A DNA stretch of 64,000 nt, taken from contig CM020509.1 in assembly GCA_009823395.1 (NCBI GenBank), positions 21,344,001 through 21,408,000 on the forward strand, given 5' to 3'. The first letter of the stretch is position 1; each line of letters starts with the position of its first letter. Position numbers and translations under genes: made by a program. Origin of the DNA: Thamnaconus septentrionalis. Lineage: Eukaryota; Chordata; Actinopteri; Tetraodontiformes; Monacanthidae. Below are positions 11,708-21,264 of this stretch, piece by piece. The notes below the pieces were generated by a model that was not told the DNA's origin, did not search any database, and saw nothing but the letters and a program-made list of their open reading frames with translations.

Positions 11708-14353
11708 TGGGCCAGGGAACAGTAGGTACTGGCTCCGATTGCTCCCTCGGGAGCAGAAAATAGGGTTGCAGCATAGCAACAGGGAATTCTGGCCTCTGAT
11801 TGGCTGAGCCGTCTCACCCCCACCCCCCCTCCCTCCCTCTCTTCTGTGCTCCACAGTCCTGCAGCTCCAGGATGAGAACCAGACCAAGGCAGCAGCGGCA
11901 GCCACGACGAGCAGCGGCAGCAGCAGCAGCACGGCAGAGGCTCCCCCCCCTACACCTGGGCTGGCCCCGCCCCCTGCCCCGCCCCCGCAACCTCCTCCCC
12001 CACCTCCGCCTCCTCCCCGCCCCTCCCCGCCTCCCCCGTCGAGATGCAACCCCCTCAGGTGAGGAGGGTCCTGTGACCCAGATAGATTCGGAGGTGACTG
12101 CCGAGTGACCGGGGTAGGGGGAGGTCTCGGGGGAGGGGGAGGAGCCAGCTCCCACCACGAGCCAATCAAATCAGTCTTCCACCTTTTTGCCAGCGTCTCC
12201 AGCCGTCTGATAAGTTGGAACCGAATCTTGGGGCGGGGCTTTGAAGCTTCACGCTGATGTGTGGGCAGGTCCCTAAAGCCTTGGCCCTGCCCCCTGATCA
12301 GTCACTGATCACGGCACAGCATCCTGTCCCATCAAAAACATGTCATTTTAACAACTGGATACCAGACAGCCAATATGGTGATGGCATTTTTTTTTACCCC
12401 AGAGACCACTTGAGGTACTGCAGCCAAACAAAGCCTTTTTTTTTTTTCTTTTTTTTTACCCATTAGACTGCAATAAAAAACTGGAAAACAGTAAAACAGG
12501 ACGACCTTTGACCTGAGACACAGCTCTTAATAAATCTTTCTATTGTATTGAAGCTTTCTAAAATAAAAAATTTAATTAAGGCCAGAAAATCCAGAGAAAA
12601 TACTGACCTCACATGCTGCTGTGTCTCGGCTCGTTCTGATTGGCTGAGTCCTCCTGCTATATCGGGTCAGAGGCATGATGAAAGTGACACATGGTCACTT
12701 CCTAGGTTTGTGGGAGGCTATCTTTGTTTACATTGCTAACTTTGTTTTGTTTAAAAAAATGATTAAATCATCTTTCAGAATAATTTATTGTGACAAAGCT
12801 GTAAAATACTGTGAATACTTGTGAAAGTGTGTGTGCTGCTGGTCTCTGTGTCCCCTCAGCTCTCTGATCGCCATCATGAGGAAGTCATCCAAAGGCTCCA
12901 AGGCCTCGGTGAAGGTGGAGCAGCCTCCATGTGAGTCCCAGCACACCTGCGTCTGGTCTGCTCACGCAGCCAGTGCGTTTACATGCAGAGTTAATCATCA
13001 TTTGGTTTCCTCGTCTAATCGGACTTCTGTCCCTGTCCCAGTTTACAAGCAGCTGAGAAAATTGAATTATTGACGGGAACGCGTCCTCCTCCCCCACACT
13101 AGGGGGCGATATGAGTCTTTTGCGCGTTTTCGTCGCACAATACCAAAGCAACTGGGGCGCGATACAACACCGAATTGATTTAACAGCGTGCGTTGTTGGA
13201 GGGCTACAACAAAAACCACGTCTTGGATTCTACACTTTGCGCCGTCACTGCTGCGAGAGATCCGGACCCTTCGTTCTTGGAGCATACGGGATCGGAAAAC
13301 AGACTGGTGGGAGAGGGTTTGGAATTGCAGTGCATGGAGCTTCAGTGAAGGCAGTGAAATGTATCTACCGACTCCTTTTACTGTGTTGATAAATACAAGT
13401 AGAAAACACAACGGTGATGAAAGAGTTTTGAACACATTTCCGAATAACGCGCAGATGGTTTGAGAAACTTTGTGGACTGGTGAAGCTGTTTAGAGCCTCC
13501 AGGAAGTAACTATGAGCCCCAATGTCACTCCAGGTGAGAGGCGGCGTTGTTCTGTGGGAACTGGCGAGTTGTACAGAGCGCCGTGGTGTTGCAAACTCTT
13601 TTTGGAGAACACAAATTAACTGAAAAGGTTCTCGGCTGTGTCCTCAGTTACACACAAACTCGTAGTAGCGCCAGGTGTTGATATGTGTCATTAGTGGTGG
13701 TGACCACTGGAGGGGGCCAGTGGTTGTGTAGCATGGTGAGGGGTACTGAAAATATTAGGATAAGGCCATAATTCGGTTATCTCGAGTGTCATGTAAACGT
13801 CCTGACTGGGTCATGGTTCTGGCTGATGACTCTCCCTCTCTCTTCTCTCTCTCTTTCTCACTCTCTCGCCCCCGTCTCTGTCTCTCTATTTCACCCCCCC
13901 CCCCACCAGCAGCTGAGGGTGTGCATGATGTGAAGGTGAAAGCGGTGAATGAGATGATGGAGCGGATCAAACACGGCGTGGTGCTGCGGCCTGTCAAGAG
14001 TCAGGAGAGCAAGGTGAGCTGAAAGAGAAGAAGAAAAGTCTGTGTGGATTCCTAAATGTGATTCAGTGATTCGTTCCTTCGTTCACCGACTCACTGACTT
14101 GCTCGGAAGCAAACAGATTGAGGCTGAGCTGCATGCTGGAGGTCTGGAGCACACTTGTCTCTTCTCTCTCTCTGATGTTTTTCTCCCTCCATCCCTCCTC
14201 CCTCCATTCCTTCTCTCCTCTTTCTATCCGTCACTTTTTCTCTCCTTCTCACCGTCCATCTTCTCCTCCTCCTCCTCCGGTGGGTCTCTCCTCCACTCTC
14301 ATCCTTTGCTCCCGCTGCAGAGAGTTGCAGTTAAAGTGAGTGTCATGTCTCGC

Positions 14354-14410
<57 letters not shown>

Positions 14411-16455
14411 TCATATTTGTGTGGTGTCTCACTCCTGCAGCCTCATTTTTATGGAATCACAGGAGTGCCAAAATTAAAAATAAATAAAGGAATGAGTGAA
14501 TGAATAAATACAAATATAAAAGTACATTTTGTCTTTGTCTTTTCCGTTTTGTCATTGGAAAAAACGTTTTTTGCGTTTGCCCTTTCTTTTGTCTTTTTGC
14601 CTTTTTCCTTTGCCTTTGCCATTTCCTTTGCGGTTGCTTTTACCGTCTGGTGAAAGCAAAGGCAATCAGATGGCTGTGGGCGGGGCTATCCGACAAGGAT
14701 GAGTAATCGACGCCTGACGCCTTGTTTAATACCGTTGACTTGTTTCAAATCACTGTCCTAGCCGTAAAAACGAAGACGACGAAACGATCAATCGAGTCAT
14801 AAAATCTTTTATCTTTAGACAAGAGTATCCGCACAACTCCAGTCCACGCAAAGCACTAAACAGAAACAGCTCCATTCAACAAATGTTGACACGGAAATAA
14901 CACGGAGTTAGCGGTGGTAGCTAACAATTTATCAACATGACACAGCGTTTGTAATGCGCAAATAGCCTGAAAAAAAATTAAATGAAATTAAATTACCCCC
15001 AACGACACTGCTTTGTTGTCCTGTGGTCATCTGCTCCGAAACGAGGAAGTCTCTTTCATTGCGTCTTGCTCCGTCCAGCTGTGACTGTCTTGTGACCTTA
15101 TGGAACTTTCGATTTAAGAATACCTGCAAATTGCAACCGCTGTGTCGTGTCAATAAATTGTCGTCGCCGCCGCCGCCGCTAACTCCACGTTCTGTTTGTG
15201 TTTTGTGTTCGCTGGCTGCCTGAGTTTCGCTCCTTATAGTGATTTTAACGCACGCGGGTCAACCTCTGTTGAAGGAAGCTTTTGCTGTTTAGTGCGTTGT
15301 GTGGACTTGAGTTGTGCGGATAATCTTGTCTAAAAAAAAAAAACAAACGATTTTATGACTCAAGTGATCATTTCATCATCTTGATTTTCTCAGCTTGGAC
15401 GGTGACTTGAGAAAAGTCAAATGTATTAAAGAAGTTTAAGCCCGACTAAAATATTTTGTGAGGAAAAAAACCCAAACCATGGCCGTATAAAAGAGTAAAA
15501 CATATTAATGCTTTCGATTACTAATCCTGGTCAGAAAGCCCCACCCGCAGCCATCTGATTGCCTTTGCTTTAAACAAATGGTAAAGGCAAAGGCAAAAAA
15601 CTTTTGTCATTGTTTTACCTTTTTGTCTTTTGCAATGACAAAATGGAAAAGACAAAGACAAAATGTACCTTTATATTTGCATTTATTTATTTATTTTTAA
15701 TTTTGGCATTCCTGTGATTCAATACATTTTAACCTTCCCTGACGTACAAAATAGATGTTATTCCATTCAGTGACCAGGGCGCCACTCTGCCACACAGACT
15801 GTCCTGTAGCCCTGCATAAAGTCCGTTTTTGTTGTTGTGTTTTGTGGTCTGGCTGCACTCATCGACACTGCCCCCTGAAGATTTCAAGAGGTACTGCTTC
15901 CTTCCACCCAAAATTCACAAATTCAAAGGGGAAAAATGTACGAATTTAAAATCACGAGAGGCAGCGCTGAGCAGTGGGGTGCAGATAGAGCAAAACAGGA
16001 CAAAGGCAGGAAAAAAGCACGGAATGACCAGTGAGTCCAGGGAGATGGCGCTGTTTATCTCTCTGCTCAAAAAAAACAGGTTGAATTTATTTGTGTTTTG
16101 TCTTCGCAGCCACCTGCGAACATTGAGGAGAAACCACAAGAGAGCGCCATGGAGGAGCTGAAAGGCATTCTGGTAAACCTAAAAAAAAAAAAGAAAAAAA
16201 GAAAAGAAGAAAAAAAAAGTCCAGTTTCTAGAAACGATGAAATCCTCAAGTGAGCAACGACTTGCAGCTCGAGAACAACCTCCTGCAGTGACGCTATCTG
16301 TCCTCTAGGAGACGGTGAAGCGCAGCCCCAGTAGGGGATCCCAGGACTCTGGGCCGTCACCTCCCAGCAAGAAGGACAGCGAGTTGGAGTTGATCCTGAG
16401 GCGGCGGCGCAACAAGGCGGGCGAGGCGGGCTCTGGAGGTAATAATAATAATACA

Positions 16456-16521
<66 letters not shown>

Positions 16522-18112
16522 ATAAAGTAGAGATCAAACTCATATGATCAGAATGTCATAGCAGCAGATGAGCTGCTGTGACAGTTTTTATCCACCAGAG
16601 GGTGGTGTTCACCCCATCTGCGCCTCCATGGAGGTCAGTTCAACCCAGATGGAATTATCCGTGTTTCCAGGGTCGATCGACCTCCTGGAGCTGAATTTAT
16701 TGGAAGCTGATGATGAACCAGCCTGCCAGTGTGACAGTGTTTATTAAGTATTGCTTTCTACTGCTAAAGGCTAAAGCAAATGCTAAAGGTTAAAGTGGAA
16801 CGTTCTAGAACTGCGTGGAGGCTTCTCACTCTGGAGATGTTTCCAGAGGTGGAAAGTAATGACGCACAAAGACTTTGTCACGGTACTTAAGTAGATTTTT
16901 TTTTTTTTAGGTATCTGTACTTTACTTGAGTATTTCTTTTTTCTGACAACTTTTTTTTTTACATAGACTCCATACATTTGTTCACAAATGTCTGTACTTT
17001 CTACTCCTTACACTGAAAAATCACAGAGGCCACTTTAGCGTTTAAAACTCTTTAAAAGATATAAAGTCTGTTCAAAGTCATTCACTTATTATTGATTCAA
17101 GTTGTTGTTGCTTGAAGTGAAACTATTTGAACTTTACTGCTGCCTGGTTGAATATAAAAGTGAATGCAGATTTGAAGGGCCTCAGCTTTGGGGTCAAATG
17201 TCCATTTGTGTTCAGCACAGAGAAAAATAGCAAAGCCGTTCAAAATGATTCATATCGTCACCCTATTAAAATAATGGCCTTAAGTCATTTTTTTTTCAAG
17301 TTTTTGGGAAAACACAAAAAGAGATGGCCAGCATTATCAAGAGATGATTTAAGCTAACCAATGTAATGTTTCATCAATGGCAAAAAATATATATATTTTT
17401 TTACTTTTTCTTTTTACTTTAGTACATTTCAAAGCCTGTTCTCTCTTACTTTGACTTGAGTTAAGTAGTTGAATCAGCACTTTTACCGTAGTGTTTTGTT
17501 TTTTTTTTCACACAAGTGTCCTTAATTTTACTTAAGTACGGAGTGCAAATACTTTCCTCACCTTCCGCATCTTTCTCCTCCCCCAGACGAGGGCCAGATG
17601 AGCCACGTCTCCTCCTCCGACAGCCTCAACGGCCACCGCACCAGCAGCGACTCGGGAAAAGATCCCGACTCAGCCCTCGGTGTGACCTCTGACCCCCCCA
17701 GGCCCTCCCCAGAGCGGCGGGGCTCGGGGCCTGGACCCGTGGTGCCCCGCAGGAAGGGCTCGGACCCCGGCCGGACGCCCAGGGCGGGGTCCTGGCAGGA
17801 GAGGCGGTCCTGCAGCTCGCTGTCCGGGAAGGAGGCGGAGCCACCGCTGGCCAACGGCTGCAGTGACAGGTAAAGCAAAGAAAACTGAGGGGGAAATTGT
17901 CACCCGCCCTCCGCCGAGTGTTTCTGATGACCTCACCGTTCTGCTCTCCTCTCCCGCGGCTCCGCCCTTCCTTCACCCACAGCCTCGGAGAGGAGGAGCT
18001 TCCGACGGCGCCCGGGATCCAATTAAACGGAGTCCAACCAGAACCTGCCCAGGACGAGGAAGCCCTGCCCCCTGCCTGCGCCGGCCCGGCCAATGGCAGC
18101 GCAGAGTGCTAG
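7258..18112 (+). CDS. shtn1: shootin (SHTN1 family), 5'-partial, 15 exons
   Basis: Shootin is a cytoplasmic adaptor of neurons that couples actin retrograde flow to cell adhesion during axon growth and polarisation. The exons are 7258-7352, 7705-7882, 8072-8169, 8262-8343, 9273-9367, 10295-10441, 11149-11302, 11857-12058, 12860-12930, 13910-14013, 14321-14335, 16110-16172, 16309-16438, 17587-17869 and 17983-18112. All are bounded by AG/GT and their phases join without a break, giving about 614 residues. Recognisable family features in order are MVIEEV and EALATK, a long coiled coil over about the first 285 residues, a run of prolines, the motif [26 protein letters not shown] and a LILRRRR basic patch, then a disordered Ser/Pro-rich tail. 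The first ~60 residues of the family are not visible upstream, so the 5' end lies outside the window or in exons I missed. Human SHTN1 is about 631 aa. The gene may be shtn1 or a fish paralogue; I cannot tell which. Confidence 0.9.
7353..7700. repeat. shootin intron with CT/CA microsatellites
   Basis: The donor is followed by (ct)n and (ca)n at 7359-7408, and a second (ca)n lies at 7539-7567. Nothing else is recognised in this short intron. Confidence 0.9.
7705..7882 (+). CDS. shtn1: shootin exon b
   Basis: It encodes [13 protein letters not shown] through an acidic Asp/Ser stretch to QQQVK, in line with the family pattern of a basic helix followed by an acidic STTDTDGA-like linker. The donor G|gtgtgtgt is the first unit of a GT microsatellite. 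It ends in phase 1, and the spare G completes the Glu codon of the next exon. Confidence 0.88.
7883..7940. repeat. (GT)n starting at shootin exon b donor
   Basis: Imperfect gtgtgtgtct repeats begin with the donor GT itself, so the U1 site is a microsatellite unit. Confidence 0.9.
8072..8169 (+). CDS. shtn1: shootin exon c (coiled coil)
   Basis: It encodes [14 protein letters not shown] through IEELTVQ, 33 heptad-rich residues when the split first codon is counted. The acceptor ctgtcag is preceded by four tandem copies of a gacctctgt unit (8028-8063). Confidence 0.88.
8262..8343 (+). CDS. shtn1: shootin exon d (coiled coil)
   Basis: It encodes [15 protein letters not shown] through KRFNR and ends in phase 1. 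A CA repeat and then a TA repeat begin within 20-200 bases downstream. Confidence 0.87.
8540..8578. repeat. (TA)n microsatellite
   Basis: A near-perfect TA run directly borders the inverted-repeat element that follows. Confidence 0.95.
8579..8898. mobile_element. short non-autonomous DNA element with cgatac/gtatcg ends
   Basis: The left end gggattagccgatccgatac and the right end gtatcaatccatcccta are imperfect inverted repeats, and internal gtatcggtatcgg blocks recur in inverted form. This layout fits fish hAT-type MITEs. TA arrays flank it on both sides. Confidence 0.6.
8899..9140. repeat. long (TA)n/(TG)n array
   Basis: Almost pure TA with short TG and ATAC interruptions fills most of the intron between shootin exons d and e. 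Reading frames of Tyr-Ile repeats here are artefacts. Confidence 0.97.
9273..9367 (+). CDS. shtn1: shootin exon e (coiled coil)
   Basis: It encodes [19 protein letters not shown] through ETFAHE, which aligns with the SHTN1 segment VSMLAVEEYEEM...ESFAQE. The acceptor is ctctccag and the donor is GAG|gtgagg. It ends in phase 0. Confidence 0.9.
9602..10294 (+). repeat. ~690-base polypyrimidine (CTC/CCT) tract
   Basis: An almost uninterrupted run of C and T on the + strand, mostly CCTCCT and CTTCCT units, ends exactly at the cag acceptor of shootin exon f. The 250-residue Leu/Pro and Ser reading frames across it are low-complexity shadows. Confidence 0.95.
10295..10441 (+). CDS. shtn1: shootin exon f (coiled coil)
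   Basis: It encodes 49 residues from [17 protein letters not shown] to EERLEHQQK, with the family's LLKAL and EEER-HQQK pattern. The intron ending at its acceptor carries an exceptional pyrimidine tract of about 690 bases. It starts and ends in phase 0. Confidence 0.9.
10811..10955. mobile_element. 145-bp MITE, complete, perfect 21-bp ends
   Basis: It starts tcgtcaccctattaaaataat and ends with the reverse complement attattttaatagggtgacga. It is too short to encode protein and lies in the intron after shootin exon f. A truncated second copy is at 17255-17342. Confidence 0.85.
11149..11302 (+). CDS. shtn1: shootin exon g (coiled coil)
   Basis: It encodes [20 protein letters not shown] and on to KKNRELEER, the family's LKQQLELLEE-type segment. 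The acceptor follows a GT repeat (gtgtgtgcgcgcacgtgcag) rather than a pyrimidine tract, and a CA repeat of about 75 bases starts 11 bases after the donor. Confidence 0.9.
11313..11390. repeat. (CA)n after shootin exon g
   Basis: A perfect CA run of about 75 bases begins 11 bases after the donor. Confidence 0.97.
11440..11650 (-). repeat. dispersed repeat family B, copy 1
   Basis: Reverse-complemented, it reads through ggtgctgggcagctgc, cagtggaaacatcagctcct and gatgtcacacagggcc, which aligns along its length with 28425-28625. Confidence 0.75.
11661..11703. repeat. (CA)n microsatellite
   Basis: A perfect CA run between shootin exons g and h. Confidence 0.96.
11857..12058 (+). CDS. shtn1: shootin exon h (proline-rich region)
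   Basis: It encodes [11 protein letters not shown], an Ala/Ser-rich linker and then a proline-rich block with runs up to nine Pro, ending SRCNPLS. Shootin-1 has a Pro-rich region here that resembles ligands of SH3 domains and profilin. The Gly-rich reading frame on the opposite strand is a shadow of this exon. Confidence 0.88.
12330..12720 (-). repeat. dispersed repeat family A, copy 3
   Basis: Blocks ggtactgcagccaaac, acccattagactgcaat, acctttgacctgagacacag and gctcgttctgattggctga occur in this order. The family's two ends and centre are all present, so this is one of the fuller copies, in the intron before shootin exon i. Confidence 0.75.
12860..12930 (+). CDS. shtn1: shootin exon i
   Basis: It encodes [20 protein letters not shown], equivalent to the family's basic SLMSMIRK block directly after the polyproline run. 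It ends in phase 1 at CCA T|gtgagt. Confidence 0.85.
12976..13800. mobile_element. non-autonomous DNA element with gtttacatg ends
   Basis: Its left end is gcgtttacatgcagagttaat and its right end is attcggttatctcgagtgtcatgtaaacgt, inverted over the acgtttacatg core. The 0.8-kb interior has no intact transposase. It fills most of the intron between shootin exons i and j. Confidence 0.5.
13910..14013 (+). CDS. shtn1: shootin exon j
   Basis: It encodes [19 protein letters not shown] and [13 protein letters not shown], one of the best conserved parts of the shootin C-terminal half. The acceptor is a NAGNAG tandem (accagcag), so 13910 and 13913 are both possible starts that differ by one residue; phase is kept either way. 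Confidence 0.88.
14321..14335 (+). CDS. shtn1: shootin 15-base microexon (RVAVK)
   Basis: The sequence ctgcag|AGAGTTGCAGTTAAA|gtgagt has an intact acceptor after a long pyrimidine tract and a consensus donor. It is exactly five codons in phase 0, and both neighbouring junctions are also phase 0. The residues RVAVK followed by P resemble the basic-Pro stretch at this place in SHTN1. Inclusion may be optional because skipping it keeps frame. Confidence 0.6.
14357..14405. repeat. (CT)n(CA)n microsatellite
   Basis: A CT run followed by a CA run, 20 bases after the microexon donor. Confidence 0.96.
14454..15720. mobile_element. 1.27-kb foldback element with ~420-base inverted arms
   Basis: The left arm starts gaatcacaggagtgccaaaa at 14454, and the right arm ends with its complement ttttggcattcctgtgattc at 15720. 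The match continues inward through AAATAAATAAA, GTCTTTGTCTTTTCC, GGCAATCAGATGGCTG and CACTAAACAG to about 14,870 and 15,282. The central 400 bases are unpaired and include a (ccg)n run. No transposase is encoded. It lies in the intron between the microexon and exon k. Confidence 0.85.
16110..16172 (+). CDS. shtn1: shootin exon k
   Basis: It encodes 21 residues, [20 protein letters not shown] plus L, matching the SHTN1 motif ESAVDELKGIL. It starts and ends in phase 0 (CTG|gtaaac). Confidence 0.87.
16309..16438 (+). CDS. shtn1: shootin exon l
   Basis: It encodes [15 protein letters not shown] through [15 protein letters not shown], where the acidic-leucine-arginine block matches ETELERILRRRK of SHTN1. 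Its donor is the first GT of a TAA/ATT repeat that could fold back on the splice site. Confidence 0.87.
16440..16521. repeat. (TAA)n/(ATT)n repeat at shootin exon l donor
   Basis: Four taa units starting at the donor are followed by acaatt and more than 20 att units. Confidence 0.96.
16844..17565. mobile_element. Tol2-like non-autonomous hAT element, interrupted
   Basis: It begins cagaggtggaaagtaatga and carries sub-terminal repeats of tacttaagta, actttacttgagtatt and tttgacttgagttaagtag. It ends in a degraded tactttcctcacctt. Tol2-family hAT elements have such cagaggtg ends and acttaagta motifs. The MITE fragment at 17255-17342 lies inside it. Confidence 0.65.
17255..17342. mobile_element. 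truncated MITE, second copy of the 10811 family
   Basis: It starts tcgtcaccctattaaaataat and continues caagtttttgggaaaa and gagatggccagcattatcaa, which is the inverted interior of the 10811 element. It lacks the second terminal repeat. Confidence 0.8.
17587..17869 (+). CDS. shtn1: shootin exon m (disordered tail)
   Basis: It encodes 94 residues rich in Ser, Pro, Gly and Arg, including [16 protein letters not shown] and VVPRRKGSD. No domain is visible, as expected for the variable C-terminal tail of shootins. The acceptor is tcctcccccag. Confidence 0.83.
17983..18112 (+). CDS. shtn1: shootin last coding exon
   Basis: It encodes [17 protein letters not shown] through PANGSAEC followed by TAG. 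The acidic tail of this length agrees with the end of the SHTN1 protein. The acceptor is tcacccacag, and the split Ser codon joins exon m. Confidence 0.83.
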
Positions 18113-18614
18113 GAGGCGTGTGGAGTCTCGTTTCTGTCTTCTGGGCTGCGATTGGCTAAAAGAGACTAATGGTGTCATCAGCGGTCTCTGGCCCGGACGC
18201 AGAACAAAAGAATCTTGTCTTTCAACTGTTTTTCTCAAGAGTAGCTCAAGACACTAACGACGGCCCGTTTTTTTTTTTTTTTTTATGATTTATTTTGAGT
18301 CTGAGTTTTTCTAACGCTACTCTGCCTGTAAAGCGACCTCCTCCTCCTCTTCCCGAGTCCCTTCCTCTTCCTCCTCCTCCTCTTCCTCCTCTTCATGCTT
18401 TCCTTGTTCTCCTCTTCCTCCTGGTCTTCGTCCTCCTCTTCTTCTTCCTCGTCCTCTACCTCTTCCTCCTCTTCGTCCTCCCTCTTCCTCGTCCTCTTTC
18501 CCTCCTTGTGTCACTGTCTCGCCACCTTGATCCGATCAAAATGCCTTCAGCTCACGTTAAAGCAAAAAGTCAAAACACAAGTCTTAGGGCTGCGAAGGTG
18601 CAACATTATTTGTG

Positions 18615-18645
<31 letters not shown>

Positions 18646-21144
18646 TTCCGGGGACTCCTATTGAAAGCTGATCTCTCACAGTCATCTGAGGTTCTGGAAA
18701 GAAAACTTTCCTGTTTCACACGGAGACAGTTTCCAGGCTCATTGCTGTGACCTGTGAGCTGCAGTGAAAGAGCTCATGATTAGATTCTGATTTTTTTTTC
18801 TAAAAAAAACAAAAAAAAACAACATGTTTTTTTGTTTGTTTGTTTTTTTGTTTCTAGCCAAAGTTATTTGAAAATTTTGTCCCTTTTCGATGCCAGGCGA
18901 TTAAAAAAAAACAAAAAACTGCTTTCTGGCTGCAAAAATGTCACAGCCACCACGTCAGAGCTAGCGAGGCACGTGGACGTGGACGGTGCCCCCCTGTGGA
19001 GGAACTGACTTGGAACGCCTTCAGCACTGTGCTGTGTTGAACGTGACCTCAGGAGAAGCTGCAGGACCCAGACGTGGCTCCTGTGCTCTTCCTCCTACTA
19101 CTCCTCCTTCTCCTCCTCCTTCTCCACCTCCTCCTCTTCCTTCCTCTCCACCTCCTCCTCCTCCCGCTCTTCTCACTGTATCATCCGTTCAATTTTAATA
19201 CTGAAATGCACTGCTTTTCTTTTTTAAACCTGCCTTTTGAAACTGAGACTGTTAGATATCCCTCTGAGGACTCGTTTTGGTGCTTCACAATGAAGAAGTT
19301 CATCCGGCTGTCGAGCTGAAGTGCTGAACATGCGTCAATATATTTTTTAGAGGTGGGAGTCACATACGGCAACTCTATTGCTGTCATTCAGAAAACACCA
19401 ACATGATCCTCCTCCGTTAGCTGCCATTGGCAGCGCAACGCTGGCAGTGGTGGTCAGTGGTGGTCAGGTGACGACTGACTGGGTCACCAGTAAGACCCAA
19501 CTGACGTAAGACCCAACTTCACCAAACACAGTGAAGTTCCTGGCTGGACTGTTTCCAAGGACAAAAACTGACCATTAATCACCTGCGACGAGATAATTGA
19601 AATAGTTCTAGGAGCTCAGTTTACTCCTTAGCCGAGTGAAACTAGCCACTGATAGAGCTGAACATCTCCAGTCGAAACAAACACCTCCAGGTTTTAGCGT
19701 GTTGACTATCAATGGTAGAAAACCAGACAAAATGTCCGAAACATCTGACTGATGATGTTTCGAATCCCGAGAGGTGACAGTTAAACAGAGTCCAGCAGGA
19801 ATTTTCTCAGGGTCCAGCAGCGTGGTAGCCTTCTGCTGTTGTGCTAACGGAAAACATCTCTGGGGAGGAACAAACAAGAGGTCAAACTTCCTGAGGAGCG
19901 TTTGTCATCCCAAGTCACTGGAATAAATGTCTGTCCCTTCAGCTGAATGTTGTTGTAATGCTTGCTAAGAATCCTCAACAACAGAAAAAAAAAAAATAAT
20001 AAACCCAACACGTCTTTGAGTCATCATCTTAAAATGCTAGCTGCTCGCTAGGTGTCTAAGCTAATCTGGAAGCTGACCTTTTCGGCAGAAGACATTTATC
20101 TCAGTGACACCCGGCCAACAGTGTCTACCTTTCCTCAGCCTGCTGCCTGCAAACCTCCCGAACTACTGTGCATGTTGTGGTGTGAGAAAAAAGAACAACT
20201 GAAACACTGTCTCCTAGCACTGGTGAAAAAAAGATGTCTTCCTCACGCCTTCCTCCAGCACCGAGTCATGTGTTCGCACGTCGTCGCAACAACCACCATC
20301 TTTTCCCGCTGACCTTTTTTTATTTTGAAGGGACTTCTGTCTCTGTGTATATATATCTGATGCTTTACTGACACGAGATGCAACAAAAAGAACCATTTTA
20401 TCAAGTATGCAATTTACATTAGGGCACATTTGTGTGGCGCTCGACACCTTCCAGTCATTCTTTCTTAACTCACTGAATCACATTTTTTTTTTTTTTTTTG
20501 ATTTTTAAAGTGCATTTTCAGGATGTCCTTTTAAGTGTTTTCTCCTGATGTAAACGGTAGGATGTTCCATGACGTCACAAACCTATTTGAGCTGCCACTG
20601 GCCTGATGATTATGCATATCGAGGCCTTTTTGCACATGGCTGTCGAGTCGGTCGGGTTGTGTGTCAGGTGACTCCTGTACTAGTTTGCGTAGCTTTTAAA
20701 CTGAGTCTCTACTTAATAATGAATTTTAAAAAAAAGGTCTTTGCCTGAGTTTCTGAGAGTGGTAATAGATATTGTTTGTGTTTGGGATAATACATATGGA
20801 GTGTTGAAAAGTTTTGAAAACATGGATTTTCATTTTAGCGTCACTTGAAATAAACTGCAGTTCAGACAAGCACGCAGCATTTATTGTCTTCCATGAAAGG
20901 TTGAACCAAAGACGCTTTTTATCTTCTATGTCACATTTTACACACATTAACCTGAAATCATCGTTTGACAAATAAGTAATTTGACAATTATTTCAGTATG
21001 TACAGTAAAGAATACATTTTGCGCCAAAAGCTAGCTCGAAGCTGGAAGTTTTCAGCTAGCATGTCCATATTACCGATACTATGATTTATTCTGTGCATCG
21101 TTTCAAATATTTAAATGCGTAGAACTCTCTGATTCGACAAATTT
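18113..21144 (+). other. shootin 3' UTR and shootin-thoc3 intergenic DNA
   Basis: After the TAG come pyrimidine-rich blocks (18340-18520, 19085-19180), a GT repeat (18610-18645) and AATAAA sequences at 19922-19927 and 19998-20003, the latter preceded by an A-run. These hexamers are candidate poly(A) signals for shootin, but the true 3' end cannot be fixed from sequence. No other gene is visible. Confidence 0.5.
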
Positions 21145-21264
21145 TTGATCCCTCCGTGGGTACTTCGACGCTGTGATGCGCCTTCCGAAGCAGCAGATGG
21201 CAGTGAGTATTTGTTGTTGTCCCTCCTCGGTTGCCGCCTCGGAAGTCCTGCGGATGGGGTCGGA

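Noticed and set aside
11552..12169. Minus-strand 205-residue Gly-rich frame
   Set aside because: It is the complement of the proline-coding shootin exon h and flanking CA repeats.
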